Of a stretch of DNA of 64,000 bases, positions 28,619-36,066 are shown one piece after another (within the stretch, counting starts at the first letter, position 1; each line of letters begins with the position of its first letter). The DNA is taken from the NCBI RefSeq assembly GCF_040358255.1, contig NZ_CP132938.1, positions 1,240,001 through 1,304,000 on the forward strand. The letters are read 5' to 3'. The notes under the pieces were generated by a model. That model was not told the DNA's origin and ran no database searches. It was given only the letters and a program-made list of their open reading frames with translations. Both the position numbers and the translations under genes were made by a program. The stretch is from Tunturibacter gelidoferens. Lineage in GTDB: Bacteria > Acidobacteriota > Terriglobia > Terriglobales > Acidobacteriaceae.

Positions 28619-29140
28619 TTATTGCTTATTGCCTACCAGGACGAAGCTGGAGGGGATGGCCCGGCACTCGGATTTGCTTGAGGCGTGCCAACTTGTGCCA
28701 TTGGAGTAGGCGATGGAAGTGACATCGAGCCAGCGCAGAGAGCCCACCCCCGGCATTGACACGTCGAAGCTGGTGAGGTCATTTTTGCCGGGTGCGAGCT
28801 GAATCTGGAAGGTCTTCGTGAGGTCGCTGGGGTCCGCGCCGATTGGAAGGATCCTTGGGTCGGACGGAACAGCGTGGAGCGTGGCTTCCAGAGAGAGGAT
28901 TGGGGGTCCTCCGTAGTGCTTTATGGCGACGTGGAGGGCCTCGGATGATAGATCGTGGCTGCGCTCGTCTCCTGCGCTACGTATGGTGGCTATCGATTGG
29001 CGTTGGGCGATGAACTGGACAGGACAAAGGTACTTTGGATCGAAGTTGACTGAGCTGGGGTCGAACGAGATGATCCGGTTTTGACCGAGAACAGGGACAG
29101 AAGCGATTAGGAGCAGGATTGAGGCGGAAAGGTTTCGCAT
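28619..29140 (-). CDS. Hypothetical exported protein
   Basis: A 173-residue protein with a signal peptide (MRNLSASILLLIASVPVLGQ). The mature part contains FDPSSVNFDPKYLCPVQF, a Cys in a possible beta-strand, and ends with ASKSECRAIPSSFVLVGNKQ; the two Cys could form a disulfide. It resembles small exported beta proteins of acidobacteria with no assigned role. The gene is convergent with the carboxyltransferase gene and 29 bp from its stop. Confidence 0.75.
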   Translation of the reverse strand: MRNLSASILLLIASVPVLGQNRIISFDPSSVNFDPKYLCPVQFIAQRQSIATIRSAGDERSHDLSSEALHVAIKHYGGPPILSLEATLHAVPSDPRILPIGADPSDLTKTFQIQLAPGKNDLTSFDVSMPGVGSLRWLDVTSIAYSNGTSWHASSKSECRAIPSSFVLVGNKQ

Positions 29141-29238
29141 GGAGACCTCCTAAGCTGAAACCGGTACAGGGTTAGGCTACTCCTGTGACGAGTGGGGCTC
29201 AAGCCTGTTGGACAAGATGCGTTGGTGGACTGCTGAAT

Positions 29239-30900
29239 TTATTGTGTTGTGCCGGTAAGGAAGATCTGCTCGGAGTGCGAGGCGATGACGCGGTAGAGGC
29301 CGAACTGGCGAGCGTTCTGGCCTCGCAGCTCGAAGAGCAGGCTGGCTCGGTTGCTGGCCTCGGCGTCGACGACATCGACGAAGCGCATGAGAGGGGTGCG
29401 GTCGAGGTGGGCTGCGTCGGTGACACTTTGGATGGCTGGCTTGAGTTCGCCGAGGCCGTTGTCCTGAGCGACAATGGTGACGTAGCGGAGAGCTGCTCCC
29501 GTACCCGCGGTGTGGGCGGAGTAGACGTAGGTTGCGGCGCCGCCGTAGCTGAGGGTGTAAGCCTTGAGCTCTTCGTCAGAGAGAAGGATCGATGGGGGAG
29601 TGGGTGTAGCTCGGTGGGTGCGCGTGGTGGTTGTCGTCTTCTTTACTGTGGCGGCGGGGGGCGCGGCGGGAGGTTTGCCCGGTGAGGCGTATGCGGCGAG
29701 TTGAGCCTGGGCCATGGCCTGCATCTTGGCGAGAACGGTTTTGTGCTGGGCGTCGTCCTGCCACTCGAGAGTGAAGGGGTGGGGGTCTCGGTTGGCCGCG
29801 TCAGAGACCGCTACCATCTGGTGCAGATTTTGGGGGATGCCGACGAGCTTTGGTAGATCGGTTTCGGTCATGGCGCTGGTGGGCTTGCCGCGATGGAGGT
29901 TGGGGCGGCTGGGATCGTCGTTGAGGTTGCCAGTCCCTGCGACCGAGTTGGTGTCGTGCGCTCTCTTTGCGTCTTCGGCGGAGTGTCGCTTGAGGGTGGG
30001 ACGGTCTGGGTCGTCGGATGGAGTAGGGGCGCTGGCGGTTGTCGATCCGGTGTCGGTGGTGGGGGTGTCCGAGGTTTGACGCTTCATGGTGGGACGGTCG
30101 GGATCGTCGGGAGTGGAGTTGGGAGTGCTGGATGCTGTGGCCGAGGTGTCAGCGCTGTCCGATCTGCGTTTCATGGTGGGACGGTCTGGGTCGTCGGCGG
30201 GAGTGCTGCCGGTTGATGCGGTTGTGGTGTCGGAGGTCGAGCTGTCGGAGCGGCGCTTCATGGTGGGACGATCTGGGTCGTCCGCAGAGGTTGAGCCTGT
30301 AGAGGTTGTTGAAGCGGAGGGAGTGCCTGAGTTGGAGGCGTCTGCGGCTGAGTTGTCGGATCGGCGCTTCATCGTTGGGCGATTCGGGTCGTCGTTGTTG
30401 CTCGCGTCGGTACTGGTTTTAGCGTCGGCTTGATGGCTGGTGTCGCCTTTGGAGCCGGTGAGGACGGGCAGGGTCTTCGAGGGCTTGAGGGCTGCGGCTT
30501 TCTTTGGCGCGGCGAGGGGCTTGACGCTGCCGTAGCCGAACCAGCCGTCGTCGTAGGCGAGATCGCCGGTGGCCTCGACGGCTTGTAGGTGTTTTGCATA
30601 GGCGAGATCGAGATAGCCTTTGTCGATGCCGGCGGTCTGGAGTTCGTAGACGTTGCCGCTGAGGAGGGCGAAGGGTACGGGGCGAGCGACGTAAATGCCG
30701 GCGTCTTCGAGCTTGCCATCGATGAAGAGAGAGACAGGAATGAGGCGGCTGGCAGTGGGTTTGGCGAAGTCGCCGGTCCACTCGTAGACGCCGACTGCGC
30801 GGACGACCTGTTCGGGTTTGGCGACCTTGTGCATCTGTGCCCAGATGGGGCCGGTGAGAATCAAGGCGGCAAAGAGGATGCGATGGGGGATGTGTCTCAT
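29239..30900 (-). CDS. Exported protein with DDPxRPTMKR tandem repeats
   Basis: A 553-residue protein. The signal peptide is residues 1-21 (MRHIPHRILFAALILTGPIW). Residues of about 25-140 form a globular domain of unknown type (EQVVRAVGVYEWTGDFAKPT). Residues of about 168-345 are a low-complexity region with six units DDPxRPTxKRxS separated by Ser/Thr/Ala/Gly linkers of 10-20 residues. A second globular domain follows after about residue 346 (LPKLVGIPQNLHQMVAV) and carries SYGGAATYVYSAHTAGTG. The linkers are disordered and the repeats basic and Pro-rich. Function is not known to me; in related bacteria such repeats may act as periplasmic tethers. Confidence 0.85.
   Translation of the reverse strand: MRHIPHRILFAALILTGPIWAQMHKVAKPEQVVRAVGVYEWTGDFAKPTASRLIPVSLFIDGKLEDAGIYVARPVPFALLSGNVYELQTAGIDKGYLDLAYAKHLQAVEATGDLAYDDGWFGYGSVKPLAAPKKAAALKPSKTLPVLTGSKGDTSHQADAKTSTDASNNDDPNRPTMKRRSDNSAADASNSGTPSASTTSTGSTSADDPDRPTMKRRSDSSTSDTTTASTGSTPADDPDRPTMKRRSDSADTSATASSTPNSTPDDPDRPTMKRQTSDTPTTDTGSTTASAPTPSDDPDRPTLKRHSAEDAKRAHDTNSVAGTGNLNDDPSRPNLHRGKPTSAMTETDLPKLVGIPQNLHQMVAVSDAANRDPHPFTLEWQDDAQHKTVLAKMQAMAQAQLAAYASPGKPPAAPPAATVKKTTTTTRTHRATPTPPSILLSDEELKAYTLSYGGAATYVYSAHTAGTGAALRYVTIVAQDNGLGELKPAIQSVTDAAHLDRTPLMRFVDVVDAEASNRASLLFELRGQNARQFGLYRVIASHSEQIFLTGTTQ
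29890..30400 (-). repeat. Coding tandem repeat in the DDPxRPTMKR protein
   Basis: Six units of about 60-110 nt encode DDPNRPTMKRRSD, then DDPDRPTMKRRSD twice, DDPDRPTMKRQTS, DDPDRPTLKRHSA and DDPSRPNLHRGKP. The outer units are the most diverged and the inner ones nearly identical at the DNA level, which points to expansion from the middle. Confidence 0.85.
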
Positions 30901-31024
30901 AGGCCTGTCATCGAGATTAGACGCTATCTGAGGGTCAAAGTCCTACTTGACTGCGGGAGGGACAATTGAAGTGGAGCGACCGGTGGTGAGGATGTTCGCT
31001 ACCATGCATGGTATGGGTTCTGCG

Positions 31025-31825
31025 ATGTTGCTGGAAGTCAGAGAGTTGTCGGTGGGGTTTGGGCGGCATGAGGCTGTCAAAGGGATTTCGTTCGAGATCA
31101 GTGCCGGTGAGACGTTGGGATTGGTGGGGGAGTCGGGGTCTGGGAAGTCGGCGACCTCGCTGGCGGTGCTGAGGTTGTTGCCGGAGAGTGCGCGGGTGAG
31201 CGGGGCGATTCGATTCGATGGGGAGGATCTGCTGGCGCTGTCTGAAGAAGCCATGCGGAGGCGTCGTGGGCGAGAGATTGCGATGATCTTTCAGGAGCCG
31301 ATGACGGCGCTGAATCCGGTGATGCCGGTGGGTGCTCAGATTGGCGAGGCAGTGGCGGCGCATCATCCGGAGATGGGGCGGAGAGCGGTGAGGGCGCGGG
31401 TTCTGGAGGCGATGGAAGAGGTTGGATTGCCGGATGTTGAGCGCAGGGCGAAGGACTATCCGCACCAGTTTTCGGGAGGGCAGAGGCAGAGGATTCTGAT
31501 TGCGATGGCGATTGTGAATCGGCCGAGGCTGCTGATCGCAGATGAGCCGACGACGGCTCTGGACGTGACGGTGCAGGCGCAGATTCTGGAGCTGTTGAAG
31601 GCGTTACGGAGGGAGCATGAACTGGCGATGCTGTTTATCTCGCATGATCTGGCGGTGGTGTCGCAGGTGGCAGATCGGGTTGCGGTGATGCAGCGTGGCG
31701 AGATTGTGGAGCAGGCGGAGGCGGCGAAGTTGTTTCTGAATCCGCAGCATGCTTATACGCGCAGGCTGCTGGCTTCGGCTCCGACGATGAAGACGGACCG
31801 GTCGAAGCCACTGGCTTCGGTTTGA
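31025..31825 (+). CDS. Oligopeptide/dipeptide ABC transporter ATP-binding protein (orphan)
   Basis: A 266-residue OppD/DppD-type ATPase. Walker A is GESGSGKS, the signature FSGGQRQR and Walker [17 protein letters not shown]; the C-terminus shows [15 protein letters not shown], the start of the oligopeptide-binding C-terminal region, then stops, so it is shorter than the usual 320-335 residues. No permease, binding protein or second ATPase is nearby. The start is uncertain because in-frame starts at 30992, 31001, 31013 and 31025 are all possible; [10 protein letters not shown] at 31025 matches family starts best. Confidence 0.85.
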   Translation: MLLEVRELSVGFGRHEAVKGISFEISAGETLGLVGESGSGKSATSLAVLRLLPESARVSGAIRFDGEDLLALSEEAMRRRRGREIAMIFQEPMTALNPVMPVGAQIGEAVAAHHPEMGRRAVRARVLEAMEEVGLPDVERRAKDYPHQFSGGQRQRILIAMAIVNRPRLLIADEPTTALDVTVQAQILELLKALRREHELAMLFISHDLAVVSQVADRVAVMQRGEIVEQAEAAKLFLNPQHAYTRRLLASAPTMKTDRSKPLASV

Positions 31826-31913
31826 CGGACGGAGTTGGGTGATTTCCCTGAACGGGTGAATGTCTATAGACTTGAGAATTGTGCCTTATGTGGTTTGGGG
31901 CCAATTTGACTGT

Positions 31914-32666
31914 ATGCGCGCGCTGGTGATTTCAGACATTCACGGGAACCTCGAAGCATTGAACGCAGTTCTTGCCGCAGCAGAGCCGTATGACGTGCTT
32001 TGGAACCTGGGCGATGTGGTGGGGTATGGCGGAAGCCCGAATGAAGTGGTGGCGCTGATGCGCGACAGGGCACAGGTGAATGTGCGCGGAAATCATGACC
32101 GGGTGTGCTGCGGGTTGACCTCGGCGGTGGGGTTTAATCCTGTGGCGCGGGCTGCGGCGGAGTGGACTAAGGCTGAATTGACCGAAGAGAATCTGGCTTG
32201 GCTGAAGGCGATGCCGCAGGGGCCGGTGGTGCCGGAGCAGCCGGGCGTGACGTGCGTGCATGGATCTCCACTGAACGAGGATCAGTACATTTTGAGCATG
32301 CGGGATGCGTGGGCTCCGCTGCAGCAGGCCGCTACTGCGATCACATTCTTTGGGCATACGCATCTGCAAGGTGGGTTCTCGCAGAGAGGTCATGACTGGC
32401 ACGAGATCAGGATGCAGTTCAGGACGAGGAATGCGGCGGAGAGCTGGAAGATGCTGATTCCAGAGGGGACTCGGCATCTGATCAATCCGGGATCGGTTGG
32501 GCAGCCGAGGGATTCGGACTGGCGGGCGGCGTTTGTGATTTATGACTCGGAGGCGCGGGAGATTATCTATCATCGCGTGCCGTATGACCTGACGGCGGCG
32601 CAGGGAAGGATATTGATGGCTGGGTTGCCGGAGAGGCTGGCGGCTCGGCTGCGTGAGGGAAGATAA
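31914..32666 (+). CDS. Metallophosphoesterase, YfcE/calcineurin-like
   Basis: A 250-residue cytosolic phosphoesterase. Metal-binding motifs appear in order: SDIHGN, GDVVGYGG, GNHDR, then CVHGSPL and GHTHLQGG near the C-terminal third, followed by LINPGSVGQPRD. These hydrolyse phosphodiesters or phosphomonoesters; the substrate is unknown. The frame is open from ATG 31860, but the catalytic motif begins right after MRALVISDIHGN, so I prefer ATG 31914 despite no clear Shine-Dalgarno. It lies downstream of the orphan ABC ATPase, 88 bp apart. Confidence 0.88.
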   Translation: MRALVISDIHGNLEALNAVLAAAEPYDVLWNLGDVVGYGGSPNEVVALMRDRAQVNVRGNHDRVCCGLTSAVGFNPVARAAAEWTKAELTEENLAWLKAMPQGPVVPEQPGVTCVHGSPLNEDQYILSMRDAWAPLQQAATAITFFGHTHLQGGFSQRGHDWHEIRMQFRTRNAAESWKMLIPEGTRHLINPGSVGQPRDSDWRAAFVIYDSEAREIIYHRVPYDLTAAQGRILMAGLPERLAARLREGR

Positions 32667-32669
32667 TTT

Positions 32670-32825
32670 TTCTGGGGTGGTTTTTGGTGGGGGTTTTGCG
32701 AAAAATGTGGGCGCAAAACGTGGTTTTTGGGTGGTGGAAGCGTGGTTTTTGCTGGTGAAACGTGGTGAGCGGATGGCTGTTTTGTGGTGGTTTAAAAACA
32801 CGCCAACTTTTCGAGATTTTTTTTG
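32670..32825. repeat. G/T-rich intergenic array
   Basis: This stretch contains GGGGTGGTTTTTGGTGGGGG, several CGTGGTTTTTG words, and the pair TTTTTGCTGGT and AACGTGGTG also found at 13744-13767. It sits between the convergent phosphodiesterase and DUF3313 genes. It may contain G-rich structures, but this cannot be judged by eye. Confidence 0.5.
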
Positions 32826-32843
32826 ACTTCTTTTTTCCCGGCT

Positions 32844-33551
32844 TCAGGAGGAGTGGGCTTTATCCAGTCTTTGGCGGAAGTTCTTGGCCCAGGAGCGGAA
32901 GGCGGCGTCGATGTCGCCCCACTTCTCGAAGGCCTTGAGGCCGCTGAAGAACCTTCGACCGCTCTTGCTGGTCATGAAGGCCATCTCCACCTCTCCGGAA
33001 GCGGAGTCGACCATCTCGCCTTCGATGGAGACTTTGCCGACTTTCAGTCGCGGCACCAGTTCGCCTGCGCCGGGCGCGACCGCATGGGTCGCCACGGCAG
33101 TGGTTCCGGTTATGGCTGCGTTGGTCTTGGCGCCATTGGGCTCCACGTTGGTGATGGCGAAGCGCAAGACCATGACGCCCGGGCCGGGCTCGGTTACGAG
33201 GTTGTAGCGGCCGGCCTCGAGTTCGTCCCTGATGGCCTTTGTGAAGTATTCCTCTAGCTTGGTCTGGTCTGCCGGGTTGATGTCTTTCTGCTGGACTTCG
33301 GGGAAGAAGAAGACTTTGACGGGGTCGAGGACGAAGGTGTCGGAGTTCCTTAAGACGTCCGGGTTTTTGAAGTAGATCAGCCAGTCGGCGTTTGTCCGGT
33401 CGGGCTGAAGTCTGGAGTAGGTCTCGTCGGTCAGAAAGCCTGACTCGTGGGTGAGGAGCTTGTCCTGCTTCTTCGACGCTTCCTGCGCGTGGATGGGCGA
33501 CGCGGCAAGAAGGCAGGCGGCCAGGACGGTAAGAGTTACGGCAGGTTTCAG
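32844..33551 (-). CDS. DUF3313-family lipoprotein with broken or non-canonical start
   Basis: The frame is open from about 33650 to 32844 but has no ATG, GTG or TTG before residue 127 (33173), although the protein is clearly longer. Read from CTG 33551 it gives KPAVTLTVLAACLLAASP, a lipoprotein-like signal with lipobox LAAC, then a DUF3313 body (SGFLTDETYSRLQP, ADWLIYFKNPDV, FVLDPVKVFFFPE, AFEKWGDIDAAF). ATG 33571 lies out of frame and would give MTRYRNF directly before this signal if one base were added. So either a 1-nt deletion near 33552 damaged the start or CTG is used. DUF3313 proteins are outer-membrane-associated lipoproteins of unknown role. Confidence 0.65.
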   Translation of the reverse strand: MKPAVTLTVLAACLLAASPIHAQEASKKQDKLLTHESGFLTDETYSRLQPDRTNADWLIYFKNPDVLRNSDTFVLDPVKVFFFPEVQQKDINPADQTKLEEYFTKAIRDELEAGRYNLVTEPGPGVMVLRFAITNVEPNGAKTNAAITGTTAVATHAVAPGAGELVPRLKVGKVSIEGEMVDSASGEVEMAFMTSKSGRRFFSGLKAFEKWGDIDAAFRSWAKNFRQRLDKAHSS

Positions 33552-33749
33552 AAGTTTCGATAGCGGGTCATTGGTTGGAATGGCTAAGCCTCGTCGATCT
33601 CGCTTGTCTTCAGAGGGTTGGATTCTGAATTGGATCTTCGAGTAGCCCGGCTACAATTGCGGCGCGGGCTATTCGGTCTGAGAGTGCGTCATGATTTTGA
33701 GGAATTTCGGATTTCCATTTGGTGCGAAATTGCGACGGGGCATTCGTGC

Positions 33750-34005
33750 AGTGGAGGTAAGAACAAAGGCAACGACGAATGCGGGGATCCTTCGCTGCGC
33801 TCAGGATGACGGCCCTTTTAAGGTGGGGTCCCTTTGGGGACGGGATGACGGCCTTTTGGGGCAGCATGGCGGTCCCTTGTGGGGACACGGATGGCGGCCC
33901 TTTGGATCAGAATGAAAGCCCCATGGGGTAGGATGAAGGCCCTTGGGCCGGACGAAGGCCCCACGGGCAGATGACTGCCCCGTTTGGGAACGGATGAGGC
34001 GCGAT
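33750..34005 (+). repeat. Tandem expansion of family B repeat units
   Basis: After a family B element (GCAACGACGAATGCGGGGAT, then a TTCGCTGCGCTC loop and GGATGACGG) come about eight degenerate units of 19-24 nt. Each has a small hairpin such as CCCTTTGGGG, CCCTTGTGGGG, CCCCATGGGG or CCCTTGGGCC, followed by GGATGA/GACGAA. This explains most of the gap 33552-34038, which has no gene. Confidence 0.65.
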
Positions 34006-34038
34006 TGCTGGGCTGGATGGGCGGACTGAGGCCAGCCT

Positions 34039-35232
34039 TTATTTGCTCAGGATGAGTAGGGCGACGCCGTGCTTTGGGATATTGCGGGAGTAGATGCCGG
34101 TGTGTTTCCCGAGATCTTTGTTCTCCCAGACGTCGTGGAGAGTCGCCCCTTGAGCGAAGCCGATTTGAGTCAGGTCGACAGCTACGTCGCGTGAGTCGCC
34201 AGCGGTGTTGAACAGGCCGACAGCTACTCTTCCGTCGGCGAGGGGTTTGGTCCAGACGGAGAAGTCTCCGCGCTGGTAGAGGCGGGTGGCTTGCTTGCCG
34301 AGGGAGTCCTGATCGATTGCGATTGCCTCTTTGTTGAGGAGGATGCTCTTGTCTTCGGGGGACATTTTGCTGAGATCGTTGCCGGCGAGCAGAGGCGCGG
34401 CGAGGAGTGCCCAGAGGCTCATGTGGGTTCGGTACTCGTCTGTGGTCATGTGGCCGTTGCCGACTTCGAGCATGTCGGGATCGTTCCAGTGACCGGGTCC
34501 GGCGAAGGGAGCGAGATCAGCTTGTTCGAGGCCGATGATGGTCATGCGGCCGTAGGTGTCGTTGATGTCGTCGGTGGTTCGCCACATCTGTGCGCCGACT
34601 TCCGGCCCCCACTTCCAGACTTCTGCTACGCCGTACTGGCAGAGGCTGTAGAAGATCGGGCGGTTGGTCGCCTTGAGGGCGTCGCCCATCTTGCGATAGG
34701 CGTCGATCATCATCTTGAAGGCGGCATCGGTGTTGCCGTTGTTCTTTGCCGTGAGCTCGCGCATGGGGTCCTGCATGGAGCAGAGGTCGTACTTGAGAAA
34801 GTCGACGCCCCAACTGGCGTACATCTTTGCGTCCTGGACCTCGTGGCCTAGGCTGCCTTCGAAACCTCCACAGGTCTTGGGGCCGGGCGAGGAGTAGATG
34901 CCGAACTTGAGACCTTTGGAGTGGATGTAGTCGCCGAGTTTCTTCATGTCGGGAAAACGATCGTTGGGATGGAGTTCTCCGTTGGCGTCGCGGGTGCCCT
35001 GCCAGGTGTCGTCGACGTTGACGTAGATGTACCCGGCGTCGCGCATGCCGGTGGAGACGATGAGATCAGCTGCGGTTCGGACGTCCGCGTCGGTGACATG
35101 CTCTGCGAAGTGATTCCAGCTATTCCAGCCCATTGGTGGGGTTGCGGCGAGAGTGGACTGGCCGCGCAGGGTTGGCGACTGCCCGATACAGAGAAGAACG
35201 AACGGGATCAGGACTGCTTTGCGAAGAACCAT
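34039..35232 (-). CDS. GH27 alpha-galactosidase, exported
   Basis: A 397-residue secreted glycosidase. The signal peptide (MVLRKAVLIPFVLLCIGQSP, then LRGQ) precedes the GH27 barrel: TPPMGWNSWNHF, nucleophile Asp149 in DFLKYDLC, acid/base Asp222 in WRTTDDINDTY, and GHWNDPDMLEVG. A beta-sandwich C-terminal domain follows. It removes terminal alpha-galactosyl (or related) residues from oligosaccharides. I start at ATG 35232, with GGAGG 7 nt upstream; a longer open frame back to 35985 is antisense of the PEP-CTERM gene. The gene lies 125 bp after that gene on the same strand. Confidence 0.92.
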   Translation of the reverse strand: MVLRKAVLIPFVLLCIGQSPTLRGQSTLAATPPMGWNSWNHFAEHVTDADVRTAADLIVSTGMRDAGYIYVNVDDTWQGTRDANGELHPNDRFPDMKKLGDYIHSKGLKFGIYSSPGPKTCGGFEGSLGHEVQDAKMYASWGVDFLKYDLCSMQDPMRELTAKNNGNTDAAFKMMIDAYRKMGDALKATNRPIFYSLCQYGVAEVWKWGPEVGAQMWRTTDDINDTYGRMTIIGLEQADLAPFAGPGHWNDPDMLEVGNGHMTTDEYRTHMSLWALLAAPLLAGNDLSKMSPEDKSILLNKEAIAIDQDSLGKQATRLYQRGDFSVWTKPLADGRVAVGLFNTAGDSRDVAVDLTQIGFAQGATLHDVWENKDLGKHTGIYSRNIPKHGVALLILSK

Positions 35233-35357
35233 CGGTTGCCTCCGAGAACTAGAGAAGCATATACCGCCGGACGGTTTTCTCTTGCGCAGACAGTCTTTGG
35301 TTGTCGGGATCTCGATGGGTCTTTGGCGAATTGAGCTTCGGGCGAGGAGGTTGAAGG

Positions 35358-36065
35358 TCAGCTTCGGACTCTTCTGCGGACGAGTGACAGAGTTCCGGTG
35401 AGACCGGTCGCGAGGAGGACGAGAGTGTTGGGCTCTGGCACCGCAGGCGGCGGGGTGAGATCGGTGATGGTGATGGCGGATGGGCCGCCGGTTGCGTCGA
35501 GGAAGGTCTGGGTGGTGACGGTGCCGTTGGTGTTCAGGTTGAGGAGGCCGAGGAAGCCGTCGGGATTTGCGGTGAGGATGGGCGCCATATTGTCGTCGAA
35601 GAGGCTGATGGCGAAGGTGCTGCCAGAGAGTGAGGTGCCGTTGGGGGAGTCGACTGCGGGACCGCTGAGCCCGACGGTGAAGGTGATGGGAACACCGGCT
35701 GAGGGCAGATAGATGCTGCCGAAGGCGTCGTTGTAGGGGGTTTGGTTGTCGAAGCTGATGTCGGTGGGGCCACCGCCGAAGCCATCGGAGACGTCTCCGG
35801 TGAGGGAAAAGCCGTAGTTGATGCAGCAGGTGGGCACGGAGGCGTCTGCGTAGGCGAGTTGCGTGCCGGGAAGCTGGCCGGGGTTGAACTGCAGATCGAG
35901 GAAGTACTCGAACTGGTCGCCGCTGGGGAGGGTTGAGGTGTCGATGGAGATGGAGTAGGTGTCCGCGTGAGCCGAAGGGGCGCAAGAGAGGATGAGGACG
36001 GCAAGGAGAGCGGCTGTATGGGCGAGGAAGCTGCGTGGGGTCTTGGTGGCTGAGGCGGTTTTCAT
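35358..36065 (-). CDS. PEP-CTERM sorting-domain exported protein
   Basis: A 235-residue secreted protein with a signal peptide (ending SAHA near residue 34), a beta-rich body (DTYSISIDTSTLPSGDQFEY, FNPGQLPGTQ, FLDATGGPSAITITDLTPP) and the C-terminal signal PPAVPEPNTLVLLATGLTG with a basic tail VRRRVRS. The body resembles a subclass of PEP-CTERM proteins with conserved F-x-L-DLQF patterns. Its ATG lies 1 nt after the stop of the FG-GAP gene, so the two are translationally coupled. It is the second such protein in the window. Confidence 0.88.
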   Translation of the reverse strand: MKTASATKTPRSFLAHTAALLAVLILSCAPSAHADTYSISIDTSTLPSGDQFEYFLDLQFNPGQLPGTQLAYADASVPTCCINYGFSLTGDVSDGFGGGPTDISFDNQTPYNDAFGSIYLPSAGVPITFTVGLSGPAVDSPNGTSLSGSTFAISLFDDNMAPILTANPDGFLGLLNLNTNGTVTTQTFLDATGGPSAITITDLTPPPAVPEPNTLVLLATGLTGTLSLVRRRVRS

Positions 36066-36066
36066 G

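Noticed and set aside
33750..34005. CRISPR array
   Set aside because: Units are 19-24 nt, degenerate and without unique spacers of constant length; no cas genes are near.
35233..35985. N-terminal extension of the alpha-galactosidase frame
   Set aside because: It is the antisense of the PEP-CTERM gene, rich in Arg/His/Pro; ATG 35232 has a ribosome site and signal peptide.
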